NCBI GenBank assembly: GCA_963693365.1 | Contig: CAVNZM010000001.1 | Location: forward strand, 4,650,001-4,714,000 | DNA length: 64,000 nucleotides | Source: Amoebidium appalachense | Taxonomy: Eukaryota > Ichthyosporea | Direction: 5' to 3' | Part shown: one piece after another, positions 17,931 to 36,433 of the stretch | Layout: each line of letters begins with the position of its first letter | Position numbering within the stretch: position 1 is the stretch's first letter | Notes under the pieces: model-generated | Told to the model about the DNA's origin: nothing | What the model saw: the letters and a program-made list of their open reading frames with translations, nothing else | Database searches by the model: none | Translations under genes and position numbers: made by a program

Positions 17931-19647
17931 GATAATCTGGAGGCTAGTGATTAGAACTCTTAGGGTGCGTGGGGTGTGATAGTGCAAATTAGACAAATGA
18001 CGGGGGGTCTTGGGGCTGTATTTTGCAGCATTCGGGCCCCCAAGGGTAGTGTCCGTTGAGGCAATCTTGGTTCCATGTTTCCAGCGTTCTGGTGCCTGAC
18101 GACAAAAAAAAAAGAAAAAACATGTCGCTGTCAAGTTACTGAAATATTATCATGCTGTGCAATGATCAAAACAGAGCAAGAGACTAGTCGTCGATGTGGA
18201 TGGACGATGAACTGGCTTGATAAACAGGCCCATAAAGGGTATACTGGCACCAAAGCTTCATTAACTCATTGAAGCGCTTTGAAAGCACTCTTCGCGTACG
18301 ACAGAAAAAGTCCACATAAAAGATAGTCAGTATCTCTTCACGGTGCAATCAACGGCGCGCCAGCGGTACGTACGTATACGACTCCTTATAATTATATGTA
18401 GCAATGTTTCAAAAAGGGAACACTGGACGAAGTGATACCAAAACATGCTCTTCCTCTCCGAGTGTTATTTGTGAACAATTTGAAAAGGGTTTAATACACC
18501 GTTCGATTGTATCAGTGTTCTAGTGTACTTCCAGCGAAGTTGCATGTTCCACGATAAGGTGGGGGTTGATCTGTATAGGCTTCAAGCTTAAGGAGCTCGT
18601 AATTATTGTTCGTTATGGGTCAACATATACAACTTGTTAAGCAATTTTGAGTTAGCATAAAAAAGTCATTGACTCAAATAGAACAGCCTTGTTATAAGCA
18701 TGTGTAAAGATTTGAGATGGGTTCTTTGACTCACATATTACACACGACTGCCATTTGCCATGAGCTGTGGCTGGTATCTACAACCTCGTGCCTCTGGCGG
18801 TCGGACCTCGTCGGTTCATTGGTCCACACCGCATTATCGGGGAACCATTATTCGGCAAGTGGCAGTGGGCGTATGCTGGTGGCTTCCGTGGCCCATGCAT
18901 GCCATGTGAGCTGGCCTGTGGACTGTGGTCACGTGCCGTGGCCCGTGGTTGTGCCGTGGTACCGGTGGGGCGCTGATTGGCTACTGAAAGCAATCTAAAT
19001 ATCAGTAGCGAAGATCTAAAAAGCTTCCTTTGCATTCCAACCCGATAAAAAAAGATCTAAAAACTTCCTCTGCATTCCGATTGATTGAACTAGCTCAGTC
19101 AGTGATCAGGGTCAATCAATTCACTCCTCTACTGCGTAACTCCTTATTAATAGGCCTGTATATGCCTTTTATTGTACCTGCGTGAGCTTTGGAAATGTTA
19201 TGACGAGTGACACCTCATCGTGCGCTGTTATAGTCAACTTGAAGCCTACATTGCGTGAACCCAGCGGCGGTGTTTTTATCCTGCGAACGACAAAGCCCCC
19301 TAGACTACTTCATTTTGATTGGCAAACTATGGCAAACCCAATCGTATTTGGCATGTCTTATCAGCCGGGCATTTTGATAAGCCTTACTCGTGTGCCCTCA
19401 AGAATCATTCGGAAATTTGTAGGATTTGTATAGTTACCGGAGTGTTCACGTGTGTGTGCTAGCATGAGCCAATGCCCTATGTCAGAAGAGTAAAGAGAAA
19501 AATACATTTGCCTTGTGCTCTTTATGAAAATAGATCATTTTAGGCCTAAAAGTGCATCATTATCTCCCAGATTTGCCCCAGCAAACTGCGCCGTGATGCA
19601 CTCCACCAATCATCACGCCTTACGCTATCAGTTAGGTTTTGGCGTGG
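17931..19647. other. Intergenic region between divergent copies 3 and 4
   Basis: Unusually free of microsatellites. A 30-bp sequence beginning AGATCTAAAAA is repeated imperfectly at about 19010-19040 and 19052-19082. A GC-rich patch of GTGGC/CCGTGG motifs lies at 18880-18970 beside an ATTGG box. Short frames here have no splice support or recognisable domain. It should contain the promoters of both flanking genes. Confidence 0.45.
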
Positions 19648-19654
19648 TATAAAA
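19648..19654 (+). promoter_or_regulatory. TATA box of surface-protein copy 4
   Basis: TATAAAA lies 128 bp upstream of the ATG at 19776, in the same arrangement as copy 1. Inferred core promoter. Confidence 0.5.
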
Positions 19655-19775
19655 ACGGAAGCAGTGGGCCCACCACAATACTCGTGCATCTCAAACCTAC
19701 GATCAAAGGTCACACCAGAATACTAGAGCAGAAAAGACGACCAAGATAATGTGACAACAAAACTGAAAAGAGAAA

Positions 19776-24202
<4,427 letters not shown>

Positions 24203-25653
24203 GCCATCACCATCTCAACCCCTCTCAATCCTCTAATGTTTGAGATCGTTTATTAAGCGACATTGATACCATAACATGCCCCATGTTAGGTAACAGCAGT
24301 TGCTTGTTATTGCCGTACGTGTGCCAATATGCACATATTCGGTAAAACCTAACCTGTACGTGTGCGAAGCCTTACACTTTACGCATTCTGGCATTTATTG
24401 GTATCTTTCGCTACTAGTGGCACTCAGTAGGTTTATGTATAGCCAATGTTCAAAATTAGTGTTATATGTGAGTTCGTTGAAGGCCCCTGGGCGGGTGGGC
24501 CGGCAGGCAGAGGAACACGGGGGAAGGGAGAAGGGAGGAGGGAGGAGGGGTTGGGGGTTGTTGGGGGGGGGGGGGGGGGGTTTGAGGGGGTCGGGCTAAT
24601 TTAATTAGGGTTCGAAACAGAAATGGTGATAGGAGGCTTTTTGTTGTTTTGGCACAAGCTAATGGTAGCTATTAGTACGATACAGTATTGTGACTGCAGC
24701 CAGTTCTTTTTGAAGCGAATAGCGCTAATACACCGTTTTTTTTAATCGAGAGATCCGATGATATGAATACGATATTACGGATTCGCATTAGTTATGACAT
24801 GTTTCCTGGATTTCGAAACTTTTCTTTTTAATATGATAGTTTGGCCCTTTTGTCCTTCTTTTAAATCTACGTTCTTTCTTTCTCGTTCAAGTTTATGTTT
24901 ATGTTGCCTTTGCAGTTTTAAACCTAGGCTTGTGCCTGTTAGAACACAGTGTCTGATGTGTGGGCTGTATGAATGTGTTGTTGGGCAGGGTTACGCTGTT
25001 CACTCCCCTACGTATTAGTGATGTACAGTTCACATGTGACGCGGGCACAAATCTGTAAGTGAACACTCAGCGGAACCGAAAAGCTGGTCAATTAACTTAG
25101 AAACGGGGCCCAGTTTCTTCTACTGGGGCATCTGTAATAGTCGATAGAACCTGTTTATGCCTAGCCGGTAAGGCAGAGCCTGAGCAATGTAAGTATTGTT
25201 AAATACCGAAGCCTGACGCAAGTATTTAGTTTGTGATGTTGGCCTGTGGCCACATGATAGCTGTTTAGTAAACAATGCAGAGTTCCGGAGCGTTCTCGTG
25301 TACTACGGTGTTGTCGCAAAGCTGCATGGTCAGCCATGTACCTGTTTTCTCCTTTGCTGCATTCTAGCCCACTCGATCCTCCTGTGTGGGTTTGTGCGTG
25401 CATACTCTAATGGGGGTGGGGTGGGGTGGGGGCGAGGGAAGAGATTGTGGGGCAGGTGTGATTGATCGATCTGGTTTTGATGGGGGAGGGAGGGGGGAGG
25501 GGAGGGGGAGGGTGGGGGGGGGAGAAGAGGAGGCTAGCTGCGAAGGAACTGTCACGTTCGTGTGTGCTCGTGTGGGTGTGTGGGCTCTGTAGATGTGCTC
25601 ACCTGTGCACACATACACGCGCGCGACCATGTGTGTGTGCGTGAACGATTGTG

Positions 25654-25719
<66 letters not shown>

Positions 25720-25883
25720 CAGGGTGGGTGATTTCGTGCAACATCACAGTGCACCACAATGCGGTTTCATATACATTTATACTCTTTGTTACACCACACG
25801 GTGAGCTCCTGAGGTGGATATTGTGTGTGCGGTGTGTGTGTGTACACGTGTGTGGGCGCCCGTCTGTGGTTGTGTGAATGTGT

Positions 25884-25914
<31 letters not shown>

Positions 25915-26383
25915 TTGTTCTTGTGTCTATGTGTGTGTATGTGTGTGTGTGTGTTTGTGCGCGCGCTTGTGTGTGTGGGGGGGGGGAGGGGAAGGGGGGG
26001 GAGGGTGGGTTAAGGGGGAGCAGGGGCAGGCTGGGCTGATGCAGTGAGCACACCGTAACACTTCAAGGCTCACTTCTGAGCTTGTCCAGGGAAAGAAGAT
26101 CTACAGGCGCTTTTTGTCAGGGGAGGGGATGAGGTGGTGTGGGGTAGGTTGTGTGTGTGCGTTTGTGTGTGTGTGTGTGTGTGTGGGGTGACTTTAGCAG
26201 AAATGTTAGTTTCTTCGCAGAGCTGATGTTGTGGGGAAAATGGGGGAAAATGCGTTAGCTCGGAGTGACTGTAGTGACACTTCCAAGTCTCAGCAAACGT
26301 ATCTACGCTATTTTGACCACCGGCCCACCCCCCCCCCCCCAGGAAATGAAACGTCGCATGAGCGCTGATAAAAAAGGATTTCG
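24203..26383. repeat. Spacer with G and GT tracts
   Basis: 24203-25380 is mixed sequence with G-rich runs near 24520-24590 and no supported gene. 25380-26230 is GT/G-rich ((GT)n at 25653-25718, 25879-25898 and 26165-26186). No domain, splice chain or RNA gene is recognised. Confidence 0.55.
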
Positions 26384-26756
26384 GTGGCAATGAGGTCTGT
26401 AAAGCTAAATATTACAGTCATGATTTTGCTGTGTTTTATTAGCTGCCGGGTTTCCTTATCGAGTTACTTGATTGTTCCTAATGGCGCTATGCTACTCTTT
26501 GCATTCCAGGTTCGGTGGCTTCATATGTGCTACCCTACCCTCTCCCCATCCCACCCCCCTACTCTCTCTAACCCAACCCCTACGTGTTTATGCACACACC
26601 CACACACACAACAAACACACCCACATCCACCCATCCACCCACCCGCCCGCCCCCACCCATCCACCCACCCAATCACAAGACACACACAAGCGCGCACACA
26701 CACACACACAACACACACACACACACACAACACACACACACACACACACACAAACA

Positions 26757-26790
<34 letters not shown>

Positions 26791-27636
26791 ACATACACAC
26801 ACACACACAAGAAACACACACACACGCACATACACGCACATACACAGACATACACACAGACAGGCACACACAAGCACCCCCCCCTCCCAAAAAAAAAACA
26901 AAACAAAAACAAAGACATCTCCCTCTCTCGCCCCCCCCCCCCCCCCCCTCCCCCCCCCCCCCCCCCTCACCCCCCCTCACCCCCCCCCCCCCCCCCGGCC
27001 CCCTCCCCCTCCCCCTCCCTAAGGCTTCCCCTCTTTCCTTTTGTTTCTATCACAGGTAAACGAGGTGTCGAATTTAGGCACCGCGTTTGGCTGGCCTACA
27101 CTTGAATTCGACCTACCCATGCATGCAAGTGTGCCGATGGCTGGAAGGGGCCGAAAAGGACGGGGGCGGTGGGGAGGGCGCGGGGGGGGGGGGGGGGGGG
27201 GGGAGGGGGGGTGGTAACTGAGGGGCCGGGGGGGGGTGGTGGGGTGGGGGTTGGGGGGTTTGGGGGGAGGGGGGGAGGAAACATTATAGAAGACTGGTGT
27301 GAGGGAGGGGTGAAGGTGAAAGCGAAAAGCATTGCAGCATGGGAAGTGTGTGCCGATGGGTGCTCAGAGCAGGTCAACCATCAACAAGCGGCAGGAGGGT
27401 GAGTTTTTGAATAAACGGAGGCGGGCGGCAGTGGGTGGAGGCTGGGTTGGAGGGGGGGGGAGGGGGGGGGGGAAGGGGGGGGGAGTGACTTGCAAATGGA
27501 GGGAGAGGGTGCCCGACATAAGGAGATGTTGGGAAGAGGACGGTATATAGGAAGCTGGGGAAGGTAGAGCGTGGGTGAGGTACGCGAGAGATGGAGAAGA
27601 GGGGAGACGGGAGGATGAGTGGTGTCAGTGCTGGGT

Positions 27637-27672
<36 letters not shown>

Positions 27673-27816
27673 ATGTGTGTGCGCATGTGTTTTGTACATG
27701 TGTGCGTGTGTTTGTGTGTGTCTGCGTGTGTGTGTGTTTATGTGCGGGCATGTGTTTTGTGCGTGTGTGCATGTCTTTGTGTTTTTGTGTGTATTTTTGT
27801 GCGTGTGTGCGAGCGC

Positions 27817-27860
<44 letters not shown>

Positions 27861-28101
27861 GCGCGTGCGCGCGCGTGTGTGTCTGTGTGTGCGTGTGTGC
27901 GTGTGTGTGTGCGTGTCTGTGTGTGTGCGTGCGCCTGCGTGCGGGTGTGCGTGTCTGTGTCTATAAGTTGCAGTTGTATGTTTGTGTGTAGCGAAAAGGG
28001 CATGCATGTCGGTGTTCATGCACGTGTGTTTCTACGCCTGCAGAGAAATATGGTTCAAGGCTTTGTCCTTGCCATCTCCCTTCTTTTTTCTGCGCACTTG
28101 T

Positions 28102-28132
<31 letters not shown>

Positions 28133-28400
28133 GAGGGAGGGGGAAGGGGGGAGGGGGTGGGTAGCTGGCCGAAGGAGGGACGAAGGATGGGGGTGAGGGG
28201 GGAGAAGTGTGGACCTGGTGGTCCGGTTAGCACATGTGTTTGCGTTGCCATGTGTTAACTCGCATGGTTCTGAAAAAATTATTGAAGTATTTGTGCCGAA
28301 TTTCCATACCTCTCTGCCGAATTGAATTCTCCCTTCTCCCCAACACTACCCCTATGTCCTTGGACTTCGATTGCCTTCCATACGCACATCAAACACACAT

Positions 28401-28464
<64 letters not shown>

Positions 28465-28718
28465 ACGCACACGCACACGCACACACACACACACACACAC
28501 GAACACAAACACACCGTGTGACACACAAATTCAAACATACACACACGCGCGAGACGTGTGGGTGCATCCACACACACACATACAGACACATACAGACACA
28601 CACGCATGCAGGCACACACACAAAAACGAGTATTACACATGCATGTTGAATTTCTCTCTCCCTCTTCTTCGGGTATATATGTCTAAACTAAATGTTTCCT
28701 GTTGCATGCACTCGCTAC

Positions 28719-28749
<31 letters not shown>

Positions 28750-28907
28750 GTGTGTGTGAGTGAGTGAGTGTGTGTGTGTGCATATGCGCTGTAAAATTCA
28801 GCCCAGAAGTACGTGGCATTCACGTTTTCGTTGCTCGTTGTTCCTTTATTTTTCGAGATTGTTGCTCTTTATTATGACGATCTTACGTATAACTATTATG
28901 ACACTTA
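26384..28907. repeat. Low-complexity region with one weak exon candidate
   Basis: 26393-26509 encodes a signal-like segment (ITVMILLCFISCRVSLSSYL ... GAMLLFAF) whose SSYLIVPNGAMLL faintly resembles the E3 motif of the surface-protein family. The rest is CA, GT, C and G tracts (26590-26880, 27190-27290, 27640-27960, 28400-28500, 28720-28780). I see no gene that can be defended. Confidence 0.45.
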
Positions 28908-29493
28908 TTGCAAATAGCCAGATGCATGGATGGCTATGGGTCAGAAAGGGGGGAGGGGGGAGGGGGGGTATGGGGGGGGGGAAGCAGGAGTAGAAAGGGC
29001 TCAAAGGGGACAAGAGGCCGTCTATCTACTCTAGCCGAGATCTCGAGTGTTGAGAAGAAATTTTTCGCTTCCAGAACAATCCATACACCTTCACAGCGTC
29101 CCAGACCCAAGACCAGATCCGACCCCTTCACTAGGCAAGAAATCTTCGCTCAGGCATCACAGTCAATGCAACTTTGGCTTATCGAACAGTGCACCTATCA
29201 AACAACACCACACACAAGACATACATCATTTAGAAGAATCAAGAACTTCGGCAGCTGTAGCCAAATTAAGTGGAGGCTAATGCATCCGGAAGAGCAGTCG
29301 GTGTGTCAGCCACGGAGTCGTAGGTTGAGCCTCACAGCAATATATGTAAAGGGAGAGGCAGAACGTGACGATGCAGAACGCAGGAAGGTTTTTATGTGCC
29401 AATTGTTTGTGAATATATTGGAGGGAGGAGGAGGCGTGTGCGTCGTCTGTGTTTGTGTTGTGTTGGGGGAGAAGGGGGGGGAGGGGCAGCGGG

Positions 29494-29563
<70 letters not shown>

Positions 29564-29740
29564 GTGTGTGTGTTTGGGTGTGTGTGTGTTTTTTTTGGGG
29601 GGGGGGGGGGGAAGAGGGGATGATGGGTCAGCAAGTCATACGTGGGCATCTTGCGAGTATGTGCGCGAACTTGAGTTTCATCTAAACAGGCGAGGGAGGG
29701 GGGAAGAGGGGGGGGGGGGGGGGGAGGGGGGGGGGCGTAT
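28908..29740. other. Spacer with a GA array
   Basis: Contains G runs, a (GA)n array at 29494-29559 and a short GT run after it. 29040-29390 is normal-complexity sequence, open in one frame for over 300 codons only because GA/G tracts lack stops. It gives no recognisable protein and no splice chain. Confidence 0.5.
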
Positions 29741-30040
29741 TTGTGGGGTTGCTGACAAGGAACGGGACGTGTACGGCCCACGGGGGGCATCAAGAAATAG
29801 AGCTCCAGAGGATGTGCCGCAGACGGCATCCGGGAAGATCCCTACAGTGGAGTGCGGAGGAAAGTAGGTGTCAAGTGAAAAGACATATGAAGTGTCGGAG
29901 TTTGTTATCGTTATTTTGTTGCCGTATGGGTCAACTAGATAGCACAAGCTTCTTGGGAAGAAAATCGATAACAAACCAGCACTAACAAAGGTATACACAC
30001 AAAAGCCTTCGACCGTGTTCTTTCTTTTGAGGTGTAACAA
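29741..30040 (-). CDS. Possible first exon of a secreted protein
   Basis: The minus-strand ATG at 30040 opens a frame with a hydrophobic, signal-like N-terminus (FCVYTFVSAGLLSIFF) followed by NKITITNSDTSYVFSLDTYF and a VCGTSSGALF segment. A minus-strand TATA box stands just upstream (30068-30075). SYVFSL recalls the S-F/Y-x-F-S-V motif of the surface-protein family, which is suggestive but short. The frame dissolves into a C tract (minus strand) below about 29735, where an intron probably begins; no convincing donor is seen. Distance from TATA to ATG is only about 30 bp, so the leader would be very short or the true start lies elsewhere. Confidence 0.4.
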
Positions 30041-30067
30041 CAGATCGAAGGACGTAGTTCCAACGCC

Positions 30068-30195
30068 TTTTTATACTTGATAGATCTTCGCATGGTACAA
30101 AGCCTGGAATCCGCTCAAGTATGACTGAACATGATTGGTCGAAAAGAATCCGATAGATTCAAAAAATCCTCATGACTTGCTGCACACTATATAAA
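30068..30195. promoter_or_regulatory. Divergent TATA promoter pair
   Basis: A minus-strand TATAAAAA (30068-30075) and a plus-strand TATATAAA (30188-30195) face outward about 113 bp apart, with an ATTGG (inverted CCAAT) box at 30134-30138 between them. This layout suggests a bidirectional promoter for the frames at 30040 (-) and 30244 (+). Confidence 0.4.
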
Positions 30196-30243
30196 CTACG
30201 ATTTTCCTTGTGCCAAGGTCCAGTCCACACACATCCCGACACC

Positions 30244-30357
30244 ATGGCAGGGGTACGGTTACAATCTGACAAACGTGAACGTAGGAAAATCGCGTGTAGG
30301 CGTTGGTTTTATAAGCTATCCGGCGCATCCGTCACCTTCCAAGACCCATCCGTTTAG
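30244..30357 (+). CDS. 37-residue basic ORF behind a TATA box
   Basis: The ATG at 30244 lies about 50 bp after the TATATAAA box and sits in an ACACCATGG context. The 37-residue product is basic (SDKRERRKIACRRWFYKL) and resembles no family I know. It could be a small protein or the first exon of a longer gene; no donor was identified before the TAG. Confidence 0.3.
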   Translation: MAGVRLQSDKRERRKIACRRWFYKLSGASVTFQDPSV

Positions 30358-31076
30358 ATAAACAGCGCATCTGGAGGTATCATAGAGCTAAGGATGGCTG
30401 GGAGCGCTTGGGGCGCTGTTGGTCAACATAGATCGGTTCAACTAAAGCATCCCTGAAGTAGTGGGTCATAGTCCGGAGTTACATCATAGTTAGGCTCCTG
30501 ATAGACTGAGATCCGCTGAGAGATTTACGGACCTGGATTAGTGTTTTGTGCTGGTTACCAAAGCCGAGCAGTGCAGGAATTTTGCGGACATACAGCACAC
30601 AGTAAGAATAATGGTAGGCGGACTTAAATTGTCGGTCGGACTGCAGCAGGCCTCTCGAGTAGCAAGATGAGCCGAGATTGAGCTAGAAGCCTTAGGAACT
30701 TATGGCAACGCGCGACACACCAGGCCGTCTATTTGGATCGGCCCTGTCGGCTTTCTTGCACACGTTTCGCAGGTTATTCTGGACGGAGGGCAGAATCTAC
30801 GCTCACATCCATGGCACACACATGCACATTCGCAGATACTCACACCCGAGACATCTAAACAGGAGCATATGCACAAGTTCTCCGGTGCATCACTATACTC
30901 TCCACTTGCTGGCGCTTGCAAACATGGGCACACCCACCCACCCAACACACACACACACACACACACACGGACACACACACACACACACACACACGGACAC
31001 ACACACTCACACTTTTGCACACACAGTCACAGGTGTACACCAAGAACTTGTGATTCTTTTCTCCCCTTTAATGGTC
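30358..31076. other. Spacer upstream of eEF1B-gamma
   Basis: 30358-30700 shows nothing. 30880-31020 is CA-rich. The promoter and possibly a small first exon of eEF1B-gamma should lie here, but no TATA box is obvious. Confidence 0.4.
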
Positions 31077-33123
31077 ATGCATCAGTTAGCTCACTATGGG
31101 GTTGTGGGGCAGAAACTGTACACGTACCCCAACAACACTCGGGCCTACAAGGTCCTGATTGCCGCCGAGTATGCCGGCGCCAAGCTGGACGTGCTCCAGG
31201 AGCCCCCCGAGTTCCAGCTTGGCGTCACCAACACGGTAGCCATCCCTTCCCCCCCCCCCCCCCCCAAAGGAAAAACTGTATTCTGGGGAGTGGTGGCCAG
31301 TTCGGTAAAGGGATAAAAAGGGGTGTTGGGCATATAATGGGGGTCGGGGTGGGGTGTGTGTGTGTGTGTGGGGGGGTGAGATCAAGGTGTAGGTGCTTCT
31401 TTTTGGAAGGGAAACACGAATCTTTTTGTAGACACTTTTGTATGCCCCCCTTTTTTTGTGTGTGTGTGGGGGGGGGGGGGGGGGGGGCAGGCAGGAGGGG
31501 TGGAGTTTAACTTTTATGCACACTAAGAAGCATGCGGAAACAGCTGAAGGACAACACACTCCTACAAATCTAAAAGCACGAATAGGTCAAAGTTGGACTG
31601 GGAGAAGCAAGTAGAAGGGAGGAAAGCCTGTGCAAAGAAATTCTGTTGAAGTTGTGTATGTTAACCCCCCCCCTTGAACAAGGGGTTATGTTTCGTATCT
31701 GATTGTATGCTTCTAATTTTAGCTATATGGTCCACACTGTGGTTTGTTTTGTGTACACTCTAACCTCCTGCCCTCCTTCTCCGCTCCCTCGTCTCCCCCA
31801 TCATCTTCTCCAACTACTTCTCCACCCCCCCCCCCCCCCCTGTCTCCTCACCAGACGCCCGAGTTCTTGGAGAAGTTTCCCTCTGGCAAGGTGCCTGCCT
31901 TCCTCTCTGCCGATGGGAAGGCCCTGAACGAGGCCAACGCCATTGCTCAGTTCCGTACGTGCCCTACCATGATCGAGCCCTGTGCATATGTGTGCGCACA
32001 TAGTTGCTCCTTATTCGCACAGGGCTTGTGAAGAGCTGGGGGGGGGGGGGGGGAGGTTGTTGGTACTTTTTTGGAAAGAATCTGGCGTACTTCTTGAGTA
32101 ATGGTGTAGGAGGGTGGGGTGATCTGGGGTAACCCCCCCCCCCCCCCCCCTTCCCTCCCGTGGGGGGGTTGTGTAGAGGGAATAGAGGGTGGGATATAAT
32201 GAGACGGGAAGTGGGAGAAATTGGGAACCAACCACGGGATCGATTCATGGATGGCAGAGATGGAGCAAGTAGTTTAAGACTGCCGAATTGGGTGGGAGTG
32301 GCGGTTGTCATGCGGGCACACGGTGACAGGCATGTGTGCACACAATTGGGCATGTGGGCGTTGGAATCTGGCTTTCCGTGTGTTGTTGCTTGGCTGTACG
32401 GGTTTGGGATGAATGTGCCGGAACCATGAGAGGGGCACACGATCCACGTTTGCACCCCCACTGGCACTGACTATACTTTGCAGTTGCCGGGACCAAGCTC
32501 TTTGGCAGCGACGACTATGAGCGTGCGCTGGTCACACAGTGGATCAACTTTGCCGATGCCGAGCTCACCCCCGCCGTCAGCACATGGGTCTTCCCCACCT
32601 TCGGCATCATCAAGGCCAAGGACAAGGTGCCCATTTCCTCCGAATGTCTGCTCGTGTGGCCTGGTGGCACATGCTAACTCCTCTTTCCTCCTGGGGTGGC
32701 TACGCTAGTGTAAAAATCTGTAGAACGACATTCACCACAAGCCAGTGTATTTTTCGATCCCATTAGCTCGTTATTTTTTTCCAACTGGGTTGTGTGCATG
32801 TGTTCGTTTCTCCATATCTGTATTGCTTTAGCCGTAGTGCATTTGGGCTCGATACTGTGTACACCGTTTGCCCCCCCCCCCCCCCCCCCCCCCGGGCGCC
32901 CTGGATGGTGTTAACTGTCGTTCATGTGCCCTTTCCACTCTGTAGCACATGCCCCCCCCCCCCCCCTCCCCCCCCCCTCCCGTCGTCTGTTACTCACTAC
33001 TCTGTAACGTAAACCCTTCGAGCCTCCCTGGTTATTTGAAGCCGCATACATCTCAAAACTATGCAAGTGGTCAAGTTCCATGCACGCAGCTCCAAAAAGT
33101 TACTTACACAGAGAACACCACTT

Positions 33124-33196
<73 letters not shown>

Positions 33197-35726
33197 CAAA
33201 ACAGAACACCGACAAGGCCAAGGCCGATCTCGCCAAGAGCCTCGCCTACCTGAACACCGTCCTTGCCGTAAGTGCCCTCACACTCTCTCCTCGCTCTGCT
33301 TGCATCATGCTTGGTTATAATTGAGGAGTATCTGTCGGGGTTTTACTCGCTGATGTTTAGTAGAAAGAATGCCTTTACACTAAATGTGGCCGAAGGACAT
33401 GTCCCCATTGCATGCCGAGTTCTGCTGTGGATCTAGATAGTTTACAAGGTCAACTTACTACGGCAATCTTGAGCTGGTTGTTTGTGCACCTATAACAATC
33501 GGAGAAATCGAAAATCCACGTGCCAACTGAATTACCTACCCCCCCCCCCCCCCCCCCCCCCCACACACACACACATACCCCCCCCCCCCCCCCCCCCCCC
33601 TTCCCCAATACCGTTTTTGGTGATGTGTTTGCTGACGAATGGTGTGCCATATTCAGACCCGCACCTTCCTGGTTGGCGAGAGGGTGTCCCAGGCCGATAT
33701 TGCTGTTGCCGTCGCTCTCCTGCCCGGCTACCAGCGGGTACCATCCCCCCCCCCCCCTCCCCCCCCCCCCCCCCCACCACCACCACCGCTCCACCAGACC
33801 CTAGCACACACACACACACACACACACGACTACTTCCACCGTATTGGCAAGCATGAGTTTTCTCGCAAATATTTTGACTTTCCGCTTCTATACTCCATTA
33901 TTTCTGGATGTATTATGGTGGCAGTCCTGAGGATGGGCCCTGCCTTTTGCATACTATTTCCTTTTGGTTATCGCATACCATGGCTCATCATTTACTTTGC
34001 TCATTTTTGTCTAGTTATGTCCTAATGCTACCACACCTTCACCCCCCTTGCTTTGCGTTGTCAATTGTGTGTACTTTTTGTACTCCAACCCCCCCCCCCC
34101 CCCCCCCGGGCCTCTCCCCCGGGGGGCCGCCCCGCCCAGTGCTTTGTGTTATTCATTGTGAATGTACCTTGCACTCCATAAATGTAACTCCCCCCTCCCC
34201 CCCCCAAAAAAACACACAAGCACGTGCACACACACCAACCTTTTCAATCCAGATCCGCAGATTGTCTGTCGTGAATGTGCACTTTGCACTCCGTGACATA
34301 AGTAACCCTCCCCACCGTCTTCCCCCCCCCCAGGAGGGCCAAGCATTGTTTTGCATATGCTCTTGTCCTTTCTCATATAACCGCTTTATGATTGTTAATT
34401 ATACTTCATACTTCATATTGCCCGTCTCCCCCTTCCCCTCCCCCCCCCTCCCCCCCCCCCCGCGGAAGAATTATCCTTGCCGCATTCTTTCCCTGCCCTT
34501 GCCGCCAGATGCACGACACGTCTCATCGTTTTTCTCACGTGTGCAGGTGTTTGCCCCCGAGTTCCGTTCTGCCTACGGCAACGTCAACCGGTGGTTCACC
34601 ACGTGTGTGAACCAGCCCCAGTTCAAGTCCGTGCTGGGTGAGGTGGTCCTGGCTGCTGAGGAGGCCAAGCCCGACAGTACGTGCACCCCCATACATGCAT
34701 ACTTGCACCTGCTAAGTGATACTCTGGACAGATGCATGGGCACAGACATTCACATCCACACACATTCACATATTTGCATGCTAGCTCGCTGAACCGTGTG
34801 TGGTTTTAGTCGGATGTCACTTGCTCGCATGGTGTTTGATCCCTGTATGCCACTGGAATAAGGCAGCACGAGTTTGTACATCGACACATGACCACGTGCT
34901 TCCCGCAGACTCTCGAGCACCACACGTGCATGTGACAAAACACACAAGCACACACACAGTGCGTGCTTGCAAGGGTGCGCTCGCGCGCACGCACACACAC
35001 ACAACACACACGAGCACGCACACACCATACACATGCATTCATTATGCACACCCATTAGATGGCAGGGGATACTATCCCTGTGGTGGAGCACACACACACA
35101 CGTATACACACACACACACAAACACCCGTATACGTACACGTGCATAAACACACTGACATAAGCCCTGCATCCATAGTAGCAACAAGACGTCATTTCTTGA
35201 TGGCACACTTTCCCATGTAACGGTTGAGAAGAAATAAACCACGTCTAGGAAAAATTACGTATTTGGTGCTTGGTGACTTTGAGGGACGCCGGCAAGCTTG
35301 ACTGGTTATGTAATTAGGAACGTTCACACTCACTACAAATCGACGTCTCACCCGACGCCAATATGATGCCATGCAGCAAGCTGCCGGGTTAGAACCTTAC
35401 TAACAAGTCCTCCCATACGCAGAGGACGCATTCGTCCTCTACCACCCCGAGAAGGCCAAGGACAAGAAGGACAAGAAGGACAAGAAGGAAAAGGACGAGA
35501 AGAAGGACAAGAAGGAGAAGAAGGAAAAGAAGGACGACAAGAAGGATGAGAAGAAGGACAAGAAGAAGGAGGAGAAGAAGGAGGAGAAAAAGGACGAGGA
35601 GAAGAAGGACAAGAAGGACAAGAAGAAGAAGAAGGATGACGATGAAGAGGAGGAGCCACCCCTGTACGAGGAGGAGAAGAAGGAGAAGCCCACAAAGTAC
35701 CTCATGGAGCTTCCGCCCACGTTCGT

Positions 35727-35764
<38 letters not shown>

Positions 35765-36400
35765 TACTTCCCTCCAACTCACCTTTGGACACGATCCTGT
35801 GTATCATTCATTTCTTTGTGACAGGGGATTCTATTGGTTGAATTCTGTAGTAGTCTGCTGTGTATAACCTATCCCTCCCCATACTTCTCCATACACTCGC
35901 CCGCCCGTGTGTGCTTTGCAGGTTATGCATCGTGTGGTCTGTGGTGAATGTGTACGTCCTTCTTTTCACATATTTCAACCCCCCCCCCCCCCCCCCCCTC
36001 CCCCGGGTGTTGTCCTTCGTGAACATCGACTTGGTTATGACACTTTCTGACCTCTGATCTACCCCACCCCCCCCCCCCCCCCTGCTCCTCCCCGTGCAGT
36101 CAGTTCAACCTTGAGGAGTGGAAGCGCGTGTACAGCAACGACGACACGATCAGCAAGGCCATCCCGTGGTTCTGGGAGCACTACGACCCCGAGGGCTTCA
36201 CCATTGTGTTTGCCGAGTACATGTACCCGGACGAGCTCACCCAGATCTTCATGACGGCCAACCTTGTCAGCGGCATGTTCCAGCGCCTCGACTCCATCCG
36301 CAAGTTCGTCTTCGGCTCCGTGCTCATCTTCGGCGAGAACAAGAACAACACCATCAAGGGTGTCTGGATCTTCCGCGGCAAGGACTGGATCTTTGACGTA

Positions 36401-36433
<33 letters not shown>

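Noticed and set aside
28908-29867. 319-codon plus-strand ORF
   Set aside because: It is held open by G and GA tracts and has no domain or splice evidence. A resemblance of NNPYTF at about 29074 to the E6 motif NNPYTI of the surface-protein family covers only six residues.
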